Positions 43,801 through 53,062 are shown, counted from the stretch's first letter. The stretch is DNA of 64,000 bases from an uncultured Bacteroidales bacterium (GCA_944326335.1 CALVDM010000005.1:44954-108953); one strand, 5' to 3'. Made by a program: numbers and translations. Notes: generated by a model not told the origin, from the sequence alone.

Positions 43801-46029
43801 ATGATGTTCATGCGTAATTTTTCAACAAGGATATTGCCGCTCGTCTGCATATCTGCAATGGCGGCATTCTCGTGCAAGGTGGAAGAGGCTCCGGAAACGG
43901 TGCAGGGAAACATCGACGTGCAGCTTCCTCCGCCCGAAGGGGACGCCTCGGAGATAGACACAAGGCTTTTCGAAGTCATTGACATGGATTATCCGGGGCT
44001 GGAGAAAGTCAAGGCAAGCTACGTACAGGAAGACTATTATGCGGCGGCAGCCTACCTTCTCGACTATTACAGGAACAGGACATCGGTGCAGAACCCTCTC
44101 ATAGACATGGTGGCCACCACTGCCTCCGACAGCGATGTCAATATCGCGGACCAGGCCACGGCTGAGGGCGGCTACAGATTCTACATAAGGAACTACGAGG
44201 AAGGGACGAATCCCGCGAACGGACTCCCTCTGTACTGGTCGTTCGCTGACGGGAACGGGGGCATAGACTGGGACTTCGTGCCGGACGGGCTCACTGAAAG
44301 GCAGTTCATGATACAGAAGCACCGCCACCAGTGGATGGAACCCCAGGCCAAGGTCTACAGGGTGACGAGGGACGAGAAGTACGTGGAGGCCTGGATAGAT
44401 GTCTACAGCTCATGGCTGGAGAGATACCCGTGTCCGCAGCCGCCAGGCTCTCTTGCAGGTCACGAACTGCAGGATATGTGGACAGATTTGCAGGCCACTT
44501 CGAGGGTTACCAGCCAGATAAACATACTGCAGTATTGCGTGCAGTCCGAGAATTTCACCCCTGCGTGGCTTTCCACATTCCTCGTGGCATTTTCGGACTG
44601 TGTGGAATGCATCAGGGCCAACTATTACCACACCGAAGCAAGCAACCACCGCCTTTTCGAGGTACAGGCAGTGCTGTATGCGGGGCTGATGATGCCGGAA
44701 TTTGCAAATGCGCAGGAATGGACGGAAGAAGCGGCAGCCGACATCGCAAGACAGATAGAAATACAGTTCACGGAAGACGGCATGCAGAGCGAAATGGACC
44801 CGAGCTACCATATCAGCGTGCTGGAGATGTTCAGGGAGATGTACACGGTGGCTGAAGCCAACGGGAGGCTCGACATCTTCCCTGCCGGATATATGGACAG
44901 GCTGCATGCTCCGGCAAGATTCGTCATGGACATAATCTACCCTGACTATTCGATAGACAACTTCAACGACACACGCTCGGCAAGCTGGACCAGGAAGGTG
45001 CTGCTCAGGAATCTCGGGCACTATGCCGACATGTTCCCTGACGACACGGAACTCGAATGGATGGCCACTGAAGGTGTCTCAGGGACAGTACCCGAGGACC
45101 TCACCACAGTGTACCCGGATGCAGGCTGGTGCATGATGAGAAGCGGATGGAACGAGGAGGACATGATGCTCGTTCTCAAGAATAACGACAAGTTCAAGAA
45201 CACGACCAGTTCCAGCGGATGGTGGCATTGCCAGCCTGACAACGGCACTGTCGGGCTTTACCGCAACGGACGGCGGTTCCTTCCGGATGCCGGGTCCTAT
45301 TCATACGGCGGAGGAGAGTCGGACGAGGATGCAAGGGATGAATTCCGGGCGACTTCGGCACACAACACCGTGACAAGAAACGGGGAGACAATCGAAGATT
45401 CGAATGTAAGGGGAAAGATTGAAATGGCGGTGAGCGGTGCTCCGGGCGGAGAATTGCTGTGCGGAAGCGGCAGCATAACCTGCGAAGGGGCTGACGTCTG
45501 CGATGCCGTGGTTTCAGTGAATGACTCCTACTCCGACATGTCTCACAGGCGTTCGGTATTTTTTGTCGACAGGAAATATTTTGTTGTCGTGGACGAGGTT
45601 TACGGGGAGGGAGGCGGATTCCCGGCCATCCTGAGCTGGCATCTGTGCAGTCCGGAAGACGGCTCGACAGATCCGGAAGATGCGGTTTCACACGACAGCT
45701 ACGAAGACGGGACTTACGGGGTGCACACCCTGTTCTCCAACGGGAACAACATGATATTCAAGACATTCTGCGAAAACGCCGAAGACTGCGGGACAGAGAC
45801 CGGAGTGTCCGCCTACTCTGATTCGATAGGAGAGACCGTGGAAAGGCCGTTCTACAGGGTATCCATGCAAAAGCCGGCCGGAGAGACCGTGAGATTCGCC
45901 ACTGTCGTCCTCCCTTACGGAGACCCTTCGTCTTTCGGAGACTCGGAGATAAGCCTCCGGTTCCTTCAGGACTCCCGTGTGGAAGTAAGCGTGGACGGGG
46001 ACACATGCATTCTCGGCTACACATTGTAA
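43801..46029 (+). CDS. PL12-family lyase, diverged paralogue 3
   Basis: Lipoprotein of about 742 residues (lipobox Ala-Phe-Ser-Cys, Cys25) with the heparinase II/III layout. PL12 catalytic positions are present: Asn282 (Ser-Asn-His-Arg), Tyr336 (Pro-Ser-Tyr-His) and His476 (Trp-His-Cys-Gln-Pro-Asp-Asn-Gly). Its motifs are nearest to the gene at 37.2 kb. ATGs at 43801, 43804 and 43810 are all possible; an upstream TTG at 43780 lies in the promoter and is rejected. Its stop codon abuts the next gene, so the pair forms a two-gene unit divergent from the sensor. Confidence 0.88.
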   Translation: MMFMRNFSTRILPLVCISAMAAFSCKVEEAPETVQGNIDVQLPPPEGDASEIDTRLFEVIDMDYPGLEKVKASYVQEDYYAAAAYLLDYYRNRTSVQNPLIDMVATTASDSDVNIADQATAEGGYRFYIRNYEEGTNPANGLPLYWSFADGNGGIDWDFVPDGLTERQFMIQKHRHQWMEPQAKVYRVTRDEKYVEAWIDVYSSWLERYPCPQPPGSLAGHELQDMWTDLQATSRVTSQINILQYCVQSENFTPAWLSTFLVAFSDCVECIRANYYHTEASNHRLFEVQAVLYAGLMMPEFANAQEWTEEAAADIARQIEIQFTEDGMQSEMDPSYHISVLEMFREMYTVAEANGRLDIFPAGYMDRLHAPARFVMDIIYPDYSIDNFNDTRSASWTRKVLLRNLGHYADMFPDDTELEWMATEGVSGTVPEDLTTVYPDAGWCMMRSGWNEEDMMLVLKNNDKFKNTTSSSGWWHCQPDNGTVGLYRNGRRFLPDAGSYSYGGGESDEDARDEFRATSAHNTVTRNGETIEDSNVRGKIEMAVSGAPGGELLCGSGSITCEGADVCDAVVSVNDSYSDMSHRRSVFFVDRKYFVVVDEVYGEGGGFPAILSWHLCSPEDGSTDPEDAVSHDSYEDGTYGVHTLFSNGNNMIFKTFCENAEDCGTETGVSAYSDSIGETVERPFYRVSMQKPAGETVRFATVVLPYGDPSSFGDSEISLRFLQDSRVEVSVDGDTCILGYTL

Positions 46030-48048
46030 ATGCAGGAAAAACGGATAATCATGGTCAGGACCAAGGTACTTTTCCCGGTGATGGCAGCCGGAGCGGTATT
46101 CGGCGGACAAGGCGCTGACGCGAAAACTGCCGATTCCGGCCGCAGCACCAGGGAGCGGCCCAACATACTGTGGCTGACGTTCGAAGACACGAGTTTCTAT
46201 GAGTTCGGATGCTACGGGAACAAGGACGTGCACACTCCGAACATCGACAGCCTTGCGGCAAACGGAATCCTTTTCGCGGATGCATGGTCGAACGCCCCTC
46301 AAAGCTCTCCTGCAAGATCGTCTCTGATAACAGGGTGCTACGCAACCACTTACGGCATGGATGTACACCCTGTGGCGTATGACACGCCGGACGGCATACT
46401 TTTTCCCCAGCTGCTCAGGGACGCCGGGTATTACTGCACCAACAACCGGAAGACGCACTACAACACGACTTCCGACAACAAGGCATGCTGGGACGAATGC
46501 AGCAGGAAGGCTTCGTACAACAGCCGGAACAGGGCTCCGGGACAGCCGTTCTTCGCCGTATTCAATACAGCGACCTCCCACATGGGAAGGGTAAGGACAT
46601 TCCACACCGACGGGAGAAGGGACTACACGGAGGAGGGAATCTATCCGCAGCTGCTTTCACTGCCGCCTCATGTACCGGACTTGCCGGAAGTGAGGTCCGA
46701 CTTCGCAGGCCACCTCGAAGCCGTCCAGGATGTGGACAGGTGGGTAGGATTCTTCCTTGAGGACCTGAAGGAAAAAGGCCTTGAAGACGACACCGTGATA
46801 TTCATATTCAGCGACCACGGAGGCTGCCTTCCGCGCGGCAAAGGCTATCTTTATGAAACCGGGCTCCATGTGCCCATGATTGTGTATTTCCCTGAGAAAT
46901 GGAAGCATCTGGCCCCGTCCTGCACTGAAGGCGGCAACGGAGGAAAAGTGTATGACAGGCCGATGGGGTTCGTAGATATGGCCCCGTCCGTGCTTAGCCT
47001 CGCCGGGATAGAACCTCCGGACAGGATGCAGGGCATGGCCCTTATGGGTGAATATGCCGAAGAAGGGCATGAGATGCATTTCGCCTTTGCCTCGAACCAC
47101 CTGCATCACTACACCCCGGTGAGGGCAGTTTCCGACGGCAGGTTCAAATATATCCGGAGCTACATCCCGTTCATGCAGTTCGCCCTGAGAAACTACTACC
47201 AGTGGGGAATGCCTTCCAACAGGGCCTGGGACGCCTTTGTGCTCGGGGGACACAACACTAAGGAGGAATGGGCACAGCCGTTCGGGGTACATCCTGCCGA
47301 AATGCTCTTCGACCTTGAGTCCGACCCGTCCGAACTTCACGACCTTTCCTCCAATCCGGACTACGCCGGCATACTCGGTAAATTCCGGAAAGAACTGTCG
47401 AGACACATAAGGGAGACCGTCGACCTCGGATTCTTCCTTCCGGACACCCGCAAGGGCCTTGTCATGTACGACATGGTGCGCAGCCAGGGCTATCCGCTCG
47501 AGGAACTCTGGTCGATTGCCGAACTTGCGGGCGTTGCCGAAGAAAAAGACCTGCCAAGACTTGTGGAGGCATTGGAAAGCAGCCGTCCGGAAATCCGGTT
47601 CTGGGGAGCTGCCGGCATCGGCCAGCTTGCCGCCTCGGGAAAGACAGACACATGTCCGGAAAGACTTGAGGAACTCCTTGATGATGAGAACCCGTACGTG
47701 GCATGCGAGGCCGCATACGCGATGGTGTGGTGCGGAGATGCGGAAAAAGGGCTTCACAGGCTGCTCCATCCGGCAAGGGAAGAGGACAGGAAAACAGGAT
47801 ACTCCATTCTCGAATCGCTGTCGCTTCATCCCGGACTGCGGGACACCATAATAAAATACTGCCTCGCCGAGCTTGAGGAAAAGGCGGAAGTCCTGCCGAG
47901 AAAACAGAACGAGGATGCCGGTCTCATGGCAAGAGGCATACTCGTGAATCTCGGAAAGATGGATATCAGGCTTCTACACGGAGAGGAAGCGTACATGGAA
48001 GGAGTGAAACTGAATCACGGACGCAGGGCTGCCGTTCCGCTGCCCTGA
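46030..48048 (+). CDS. SGSH-like sulfatase with C-terminal HEAT-like repeats
   Basis: Exported sulfatase of 672 residues. The sulfatase domain (~40-500) has Thr-Phe-Glu-Asp-Thr, the Ser92-Ser-Pro-Ala-Arg formylglycine signature and Phe-Ser-Asp-His-Gly-Gly. Segment order around Pro-Pro-His-Val-Pro-Asp and Arg-Gly-Lys-Gly-Tyr-Leu-Tyr resembles heparan N-sulfatase (SGSH) more than the other two sulfatases here. The last ~150 residues (from Leu-Pro-Arg-Leu-Val-Glu-Ala-Leu) form alpha-helical HEAT-like repeats. N-sulfate removal is inferred from this pattern. It starts right after the PL12 stop; an internal ATG at 46051 is an alternative start. Confidence 0.83.
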   Translation: MQEKRIIMVRTKVLFPVMAAGAVFGGQGADAKTADSGRSTRERPNILWLTFEDTSFYEFGCYGNKDVHTPNIDSLAANGILFADAWSNAPQSSPARSSLITGCYATTYGMDVHPVAYDTPDGILFPQLLRDAGYYCTNNRKTHYNTTSDNKACWDECSRKASYNSRNRAPGQPFFAVFNTATSHMGRVRTFHTDGRRDYTEEGIYPQLLSLPPHVPDLPEVRSDFAGHLEAVQDVDRWVGFFLEDLKEKGLEDDTVIFIFSDHGGCLPRGKGYLYETGLHVPMIVYFPEKWKHLAPSCTEGGNGGKVYDRPMGFVDMAPSVLSLAGIEPPDRMQGMALMGEYAEEGHEMHFAFASNHLHHYTPVRAVSDGRFKYIRSYIPFMQFALRNYYQWGMPSNRAWDAFVLGGHNTKEEWAQPFGVHPAEMLFDLESDPSELHDLSSNPDYAGILGKFRKELSRHIRETVDLGFFLPDTRKGLVMYDMVRSQGYPLEELWSIAELAGVAEEKDLPRLVEALESSRPEIRFWGAAGIGQLAASGKTDTCPERLEELLDDENPYVACEAAYAMVWCGDAEKGLHRLLHPAREEDRKTGYSILESLSLHPGLRDTIIKYCLAELEEKAEVLPRKQNEDAGLMARGILVNLGKMDIRLLHGEEAYMEGVKLNHGRRAAVPLP

Positions 48049-48061
48049 GCGCATCCACGCA

Positions 48062-50782
48062 TCACATTCTGAAACGGAAAGACAGGATTACGCTCCGTCC
48101 GTAATTGTCTCTGTAGGAGGAACTGACATAGTCTTCGGTTATTTTCACAAGCCACGGCTTTTCGTTGTCGAGGATGTCGTAGCAGTCGAGACCGATTTCA
48201 AACTCACGGGATTTGCCGAACTTCACGGACACACCGGCATTCCAGAAAGCATTGCTGTAGCCAGGGGCGGCAGATGAATCTGTCTTCATCATGGTCCAGA
48301 GCACATCGCTGCGCAGCCACAGGTATTTCAGGAAATTCACCTTGAGGCTGCCGATGAGATTTTCGCTGATGTTGTCGTAGACCTTCTTCCCGTCGATGCT
48401 GTTCCTGCCGAAATACGTGGTTGAATTGACGTTGAATGTCACATATCTGGATATAGTGGTAAGCATGCCGAGCGCGATGTTGACGTTCCGGGAAGAAGTC
48501 GTATGGACCGTTTCCCCGGTCATGAATGGAGTTTGCGTGAAAATGATGCCCGGGCCCGCGGAGAAGTTTGTCGAAAGAATCTGGAAATACCTGTTGAAAT
48601 TCAGGCGTGCGGAAATCATCCTGTCACCGTCAATATTCACCGGGACAGACAATGAGGAACCCGCGACAGCCGTATAGCCGTACTCCGGAATCTCAGTGTC
48701 TTCATGGAAATAAACGGTCCTGCGGACTATCGCATTGTCCCTGTCCATGAATGTCATGAGAAGAGACAATGAGTTCGTCCCCCAGTAGAAACCGGCATTC
48801 AGTACGGCATTCCTCACTATGCTCTGCTTCAGGTCGGGGTTGCCGGCTCTCAGGAATAACGGTGAAGAGTCGTCCAGGACTCCGCGGGTGTCCCCTGTGG
48901 ACGGCACCTGCTGCAATTCATTGTAATCCAGCGAGACATTGAATTTCTGGGTCATCCATGACAGTTTCAACTTAGGGGAAATATGCAGATATGAGCGCGG
49001 ATAGCGATATGTGTCAGGGAAATATTCGTCTCTTATCCTGACAGAATGAGTCATTACAACATCCGCTTCACCGCTGAAATTCCTTTTCCCGTTCTGGAAA
49101 TAAAGACCGGCAAAAATCCTGTTGTCGGCATGTTTTCTCGAATATCTGAACGTATTCAGGATGTCCGTGTCCATCAGGAGTTCGTCGTATGCAAGCCTGT
49201 GCTCGGACGCGAGCTCCACGTCGGCATCGTATTGTGCAGTCAGCCTCAAGTTATGCCCGAGAAGCGGCTCCTCGTACCTCGCATTCAATTCGAGCGTGTT
49301 CGACGACTTGCCCTCGTCAGAAGTCACCCATTGCCTGACGGTGCTCGTCCTTGTCGTGTCCACCCGGTCGCTCCACCCGTCGTTCCCCGAATACCTGTAA
49401 TCAAGACTTACCGAAAGCGTCCTTCCGGGTTTTCCGAAATTGTGCCTGAAATCGATGCCGAGCGATGCGTTCCAGGATTGCAGGCCGCTGCCGGCAGTTA
49501 TTGCGGACAATGTCTGCACGCCGTCGGTGAGTATGGAACTTTCAGTGCCATACGAATACGAATCATAGCCATAGCCTGCGGACCATGTTGCCTTGATGGA
49601 GCTTGCCTTTCCTATCGAGTAGCCGATGGAGCCGGAATATCTTCCGGACATATCCCGGCGTCCGGTATTGCTGTCCTCTTCGGTTGTCCTTTGGGAGAAA
49701 TACCCGGTAGGGACATATTCTTCCCGCGAGTATGCTCTGGAGCTTGAGCCGGAATAGCCGAGGTCGAGGGAGTGCCGCCATGATTTCCTGAAACGGATGT
49801 TCCTGTCTATCGAAAATGAAGCGTCCGCATTCCGGGAAGGGCTGTCGGACGGCTTCCCGTCATCACTGTCATGCCCGAGACCTGCTTTTGCAACGATTGT
49901 CGGAGACTCTTTTGAAAACTGACGGTACGAGCCGGACAAGGAAGCCGAAGGGTCATGGCCTCCGTCGATGTTCTCACTGGTATAGAGGCCTGCAGATGCA
50001 AGGAGAGCCAGCTCACGCATCATTTTCACAGGTTTCCTGGTGGCCACGTCAAGCACCCTTTCCTTCAGCCCGAGGGTGTCCGCCTCAATGAGTCTGTCCT
50101 GGTCGTACTGGTCATAGACCTTCACCTCCTTGATATCCTCGGTACGGACCATCTCGAGGGCCGCCCCGAGATTGGAGCCGAACATGGCGGAGCCGTTGAT
50201 GAGGATTTTGCTGACAGGGGCTCCCTTGGCATATATCCTTCCCTCGGAAAGAGATATCCCCGGGAGTTTCCGCACGACATCAAGAAGCGTGGAGCCGTCC
50301 ATCATGTTGAGAGCCGAAGTCTTGTAGATGGTCGTGTCTCCCTTCACCACCATCAGCACCTTCCTGTCCCTGACGATTATCTCGCTCAGCATCTGGGGGT
50401 CTTCCTCCATCCTGGCTTCCATGGACGAGGATTCTTTCAGGACCGTCGTATTTTCAAGGCTCTTGTAGCCGAGGAAGGAAATGTCCAATTTGACGGTATC
50501 GCGGTCTTTCCTGAAAGGGATGAAAGAGAATACGGCGATTCCGTTGTCTGAGGAAACTGTCTTCAGCGTGTCCTTCCCGCATGAAAGGAATACCGCAGCT
50601 CCTTCCATGGGGGCTGATGTGGCCTTGTCGATGACTTTCACGTGCATGAATGTTCCCATGCCGTAAACTCTCATGCCGTTGTCTTTTTCAACTATCTGGG
50701 CTGAGAGAGCGGTGCAGGATAACAGGAAAATCGCCGAGAATATCAGCCGGGGAGAAATTTTCACAGGTTTTTTTGTTTGCAA
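48062..50782 (-). CDS. TonB-receptor-like outer-membrane barrel protein
   Basis: A 906-residue outer-membrane protein: signal peptide (~1-28), a carboxypeptidase-regulatory-like domain (~45-125, with Ser-Phe-Leu-Gly-Tyr-Lys), a plug-like region (~130-250, with Val-Arg-Lys-Leu-Pro-Gly-Ile and Ile-Leu-Ile-Asn-Gly) and a long barrel of the OMP_b-brl type ending in Phe-Arg-Phe-Arg-Met. It lacks a SusD partner. Proteins of this type are found widely in Bacteroidota with unknown cargo. It converges on the sulfatase gene, 13 bases apart, so a PUL role is possible but unproven. Confidence 0.85.
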   Translation of the reverse strand: MQTKKPVKISPRLIFSAIFLLSCTALSAQIVEKDNGMRVYGMGTFMHVKVIDKATSAPMEGAAVFLSCGKDTLKTVSSDNGIAVFSFIPFRKDRDTVKLDISFLGYKSLENTTVLKESSSMEARMEEDPQMLSEIIVRDRKVLMVVKGDTTIYKTSALNMMDGSTLLDVVRKLPGISLSEGRIYAKGAPVSKILINGSAMFGSNLGAALEMVRTEDIKEVKVYDQYDQDRLIEADTLGLKERVLDVATRKPVKMMRELALLASAGLYTSENIDGGHDPSASLSGSYRQFSKESPTIVAKAGLGHDSDDGKPSDSPSRNADASFSIDRNIRFRKSWRHSLDLGYSGSSSRAYSREEYVPTGYFSQRTTEEDSNTGRRDMSGRYSGSIGYSIGKASSIKATWSAGYGYDSYSYGTESSILTDGVQTLSAITAGSGLQSWNASLGIDFRHNFGKPGRTLSVSLDYRYSGNDGWSDRVDTTRTSTVRQWVTSDEGKSSNTLELNARYEEPLLGHNLRLTAQYDADVELASEHRLAYDELLMDTDILNTFRYSRKHADNRIFAGLYFQNGKRNFSGEADVVMTHSVRIRDEYFPDTYRYPRSYLHISPKLKLSWMTQKFNVSLDYNELQQVPSTGDTRGVLDDSSPLFLRAGNPDLKQSIVRNAVLNAGFYWGTNSLSLLMTFMDRDNAIVRRTVYFHEDTEIPEYGYTAVAGSSLSVPVNIDGDRMISARLNFNRYFQILSTNFSAGPGIIFTQTPFMTGETVHTTSSRNVNIALGMLTTISRYVTFNVNSTTYFGRNSIDGKKVYDNISENLIGSLKVNFLKYLWLRSDVLWTMMKTDSSAAPGYSNAFWNAGVSVKFGKSREFEIGLDCYDILDNEKPWLVKITEDYVSSSYRDNYGRSVILSFRFRM

Positions 50783-50842
50783 TTTAGCGATTATTCCGGG
50801 AAAATCGTATTTTTAACATAAAATTTCTAATACTTAGTTATC

Positions 50843-51370
50843 ATGAAAAGAATTATTCTGTTTTTAATTGCATTCATTACTGTTTATTCTTGCCAGATTG
50901 ACCATCCCGTCACAAACAGACAAGCATTAACCGAAACTTACGCAACTGAGATTTGCTACGACACTATCGAACTGTCGACAAATCAATTATACGAATTATT
51001 CCTACATACGGATTTCGGGAACATGACAAAGGCTGCACCGTACATTAAGGATTTAAAGCAGTTCGAAGAATGGTTAGAGCAATCTGCAGATTTGTTAATA
51101 GTGACTTTTACGGCACAATGGTGCGGACCTTGCAAAATGTGGATGAGGATTTTCGATCAGGTTGCGGAATCATACGAGGATGCAACCGATGTAAAATGTT
51201 TGTTTGGGAAAGTGGATGTAGATGAAGCAGTAGATATCGCCGTAGAATTAGAAATCGGACTATTACCGACTACTGTACTTATAAAGAATAACTACATAGT
51301 AATGTCATTCACAGGTGCAGAAATGACTGCAATAGAGTTTATAGGACACATTGACAAATACGCTAAATGA
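50843..51370 (+). CDS. Thioredoxin-like lipoprotein, AT-rich gene
   Basis: A 175-residue lipoprotein (Cys17 in Val-Tyr-Ser-Cys) with a thioredoxin domain from ~75 to the end. It has the active site Trp-Cys94-Gly-Pro-Cys97-Lys and the cis-Pro segment Leu-Leu-Pro-Thr-Thr. It would act as a periplasmic or surface-side disulfide reductase or oxidase. Its codons (TTA, GTA, AAT, ATA) and base content differ strongly from neighbours, suggesting acquisition from an AT-rich donor. It stands alone, divergent from the barrel gene, and ends before a strong hairpin at 51426. Confidence 0.88.
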   Translation: MKRIILFLIAFITVYSCQIDHPVTNRQALTETYATEICYDTIELSTNQLYELFLHTDFGNMTKAAPYIKDLKQFEEWLEQSADLLIVTFTAQWCGPCKMWMRIFDQVAESYEDATDVKCLFGKVDVDEAVDIAVELEIGLLPTTVLIKNNYIVMSFTGAEMTAIEFIGHIDKYAK

Positions 51371-51425
51371 GTATTTCGTAATGAAGTTCAAGTCCGTATT
51401 GCCACATGATATAATAAGAGAACTA

Positions 51426-51463
51426 CAGGGGAGGTGACTTGAAAATCAACGTCACCTCCCCTG
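51426..51463. terminator. Bidirectional terminator between the thioredoxin-like and GltD-like genes
   Basis: CAGGGGAGGTGAC and GTCACCTCCCCTG form a perfect 13-bp stem with a 12-base loop. It lies between two converging genes and can end both transcripts. A downstream T-rich run is weak (TCATCATTTC). Confidence 0.7.
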
Positions 51464-51481
51464 TCATCATTTCAGTTACAA

Positions 51482-52834
51482 TTATTTCGCGACAGACTCG
51501 GAATCGACTGCCTGGAGAAGCCTGATGGCATCCACATACCGGGCCATGCCTTCGGCCACGAGCTTGGCATCCCTCATGGCGAGCACCACGGTGGAAGGAC
51601 GGTTCACCACGTCCCCTCCAGCGAACACGCCCTTGCGGGTGGTCATGCCGTAAGGATTCTCGCGCGTGAGCACATAGCCGCGGTCGTCAACCTCGATACC
51701 CTTGGTGGTCGAAACTATACGGCTGGCAGGGACTGAACCGATGGCCATGATGACCTTGTCCGCCTTCTCGATGCGCTTCTCGCCCTTGCTTTCAAGGACT
51801 ACACCGCTGAGCACCCCGTTGTAGTCGAGAATCTCCACCATCTGTGTCTCCCAGTTGAACTTGACGCCCTCGGCCACCGCCTCGTCGTATTCGGAGCGCA
51901 GTGCGGACATGTCGTCCACGGTCTTGTGGTACACTATCTCGACATCCTTCGCCCCCATCCTTATGGCAGTGCGCGCGGCATCCATGGCCGTATTACCGCA
52001 TCCGAGCACGAATACGCGGTCACCGTCATGCACGGGAACGTCTTCCCTCGATATGCTGCCTTCGTTGTAGAGGCTCACCCTGCGGAGAAAATAGACAGCC
52101 TGGCGCACTCCTTCGAGGTCCTTTCCAGGAATCTCGGGCTCGCGAGGCTTCACCGTGCCGGTGCCCATGAATATGGCATCGAATCCCTGGGAGAAAAGCT
52201 GGTCGATATTCAGGTCAGGCCCTATGGTGGTGCTGCAATGGAAAACCACTCCCAGCTCCTCTATCTTCCTTATTTCACGTCTTACGACTTCCTTCGGCAG
52301 GCGGTACTCCGGAATCCCGAACATCAGCACTCCTCCCGGTTCAGGTTCCATCTCGAACACTTCCACGTTGAATCCCATCCTGGAAAGGTCTCCGGCTATG
52401 GTCAGCCCTGCAGGCCCCGAACCGATTACCGCTATGCGGCCTCTCGTCTTGGGCTGGAGATTCTCTCTTATGAGCCCCATGTCGCCGTCGAAATCGGCGA
52501 TGAAACGCTCCAGCTTGCCCACACGGATTCCTTCGCCTTTCTTCGTGAGCACGCAATGCCCCTCGCACTGTTTCTCATGAGGACAAACCCTTCCGCAGAC
52601 GGCAGGCAGATTGCTCTTGTCGTTGATTATCTTCATGGCATTTCCGAAATTTCCTTTGGAAATCTCGTGAATCCAGTCCGGGATATCCTGGCTTATCGGA
52701 CATCCCTTGCTGCACTGCGGCACCTTGCATCTGAGGCAACGTTTGGCCTCCTGGACGGCCTCCTGGATCGTAAAACCCTTGTCGACCTCGTTGAACAGGC
52801 CTTTCTGCTCCTGATTCTTCTCTATACCAGTCAC
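51482..52834 (-). CDS. GltD/SudA-like NADPH-dependent flavoprotein oxidoreductase
   Basis: A 450-residue protein with an N-terminal Cys cluster for Fe-S centres (Arg-Cys-Leu-Arg-Cys-Lys and Cys-Gly-Arg-Val-Cys-Pro). A first Rossmann motif Gly-Ser-Gly-Pro-Ala-Gly (~138) should bind FAD, and a second, Gly-Cys-Gly-Asn-Thr-Ala-Met-Asp-Ala-Ala-Arg, should bind NAD(P)H. This is the glutamate synthase beta-subunit/NfnB/SudA fold. No glutamate synthase large subunit or ferredoxin-NADP reductase partner is adjacent, so its exact electron partner is open. It is divergent from argF'. Confidence 0.88.
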   Translation of the reverse strand: MTGIEKNQEQKGLFNEVDKGFTIQEAVQEAKRCLRCKVPQCSKGCPISQDIPDWIHEISKGNFGNAMKIINDKSNLPAVCGRVCPHEKQCEGHCVLTKKGEGIRVGKLERFIADFDGDMGLIRENLQPKTRGRIAVIGSGPAGLTIAGDLSRMGFNVEVFEMEPEPGGVLMFGIPEYRLPKEVVRREIRKIEELGVVFHCSTTIGPDLNIDQLFSQGFDAIFMGTGTVKPREPEIPGKDLEGVRQAVYFLRRVSLYNEGSISREDVPVHDGDRVFVLGCGNTAMDAARTAIRMGAKDVEIVYHKTVDDMSALRSEYDEAVAEGVKFNWETQMVEILDYNGVLSGVVLESKGEKRIEKADKVIMAIGSVPASRIVSTTKGIEVDDRGYVLTRENPYGMTTRKGVFAGGDVVNRPSTVVLAMRDAKLVAEGMARYVDAIRLLQAVDSESVAK

Positions 52835-52866
52835 TTTCTACCTCCTTTTCTGATTGAAATACGCTG

Positions 52867-52874
52867 CAAATATA
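52867..52874 (-). promoter_or_regulatory. Candidate -7 box for the GltD-like gene
   Basis: Minus strand TATATTTG, an exact TAnnTTTG match, ends 33 bases before the ATG at 52834. Confidence 0.5.
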
Positions 52875-52995
52875 TGTCAACTTTCAAACTCCGCAAAATG
52901 CATTTGCAGCGATGTTGCGGATAAACGGGATTTTCATGCAAATCCGCAATCTTCATTTATCCGGCGAATCCGTCGGATATTCCGCAGATTTTGCG

Positions 52996-53003
52996 TAAGT
53001 TTG
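52996..53003 (+). promoter_or_regulatory. Candidate -7 box for the second arginine block
   Basis: TAAGTTTG, an exact TAnnTTTG match, ends 59 bases before the argF' ATG at 53063. Confidence 0.5.
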
Positions 53004-53062
53004 TGTCTTTCCGGAAAACTCCGGCAGTTTATGTGATTTAAAACGACTTGACAGACACGATT

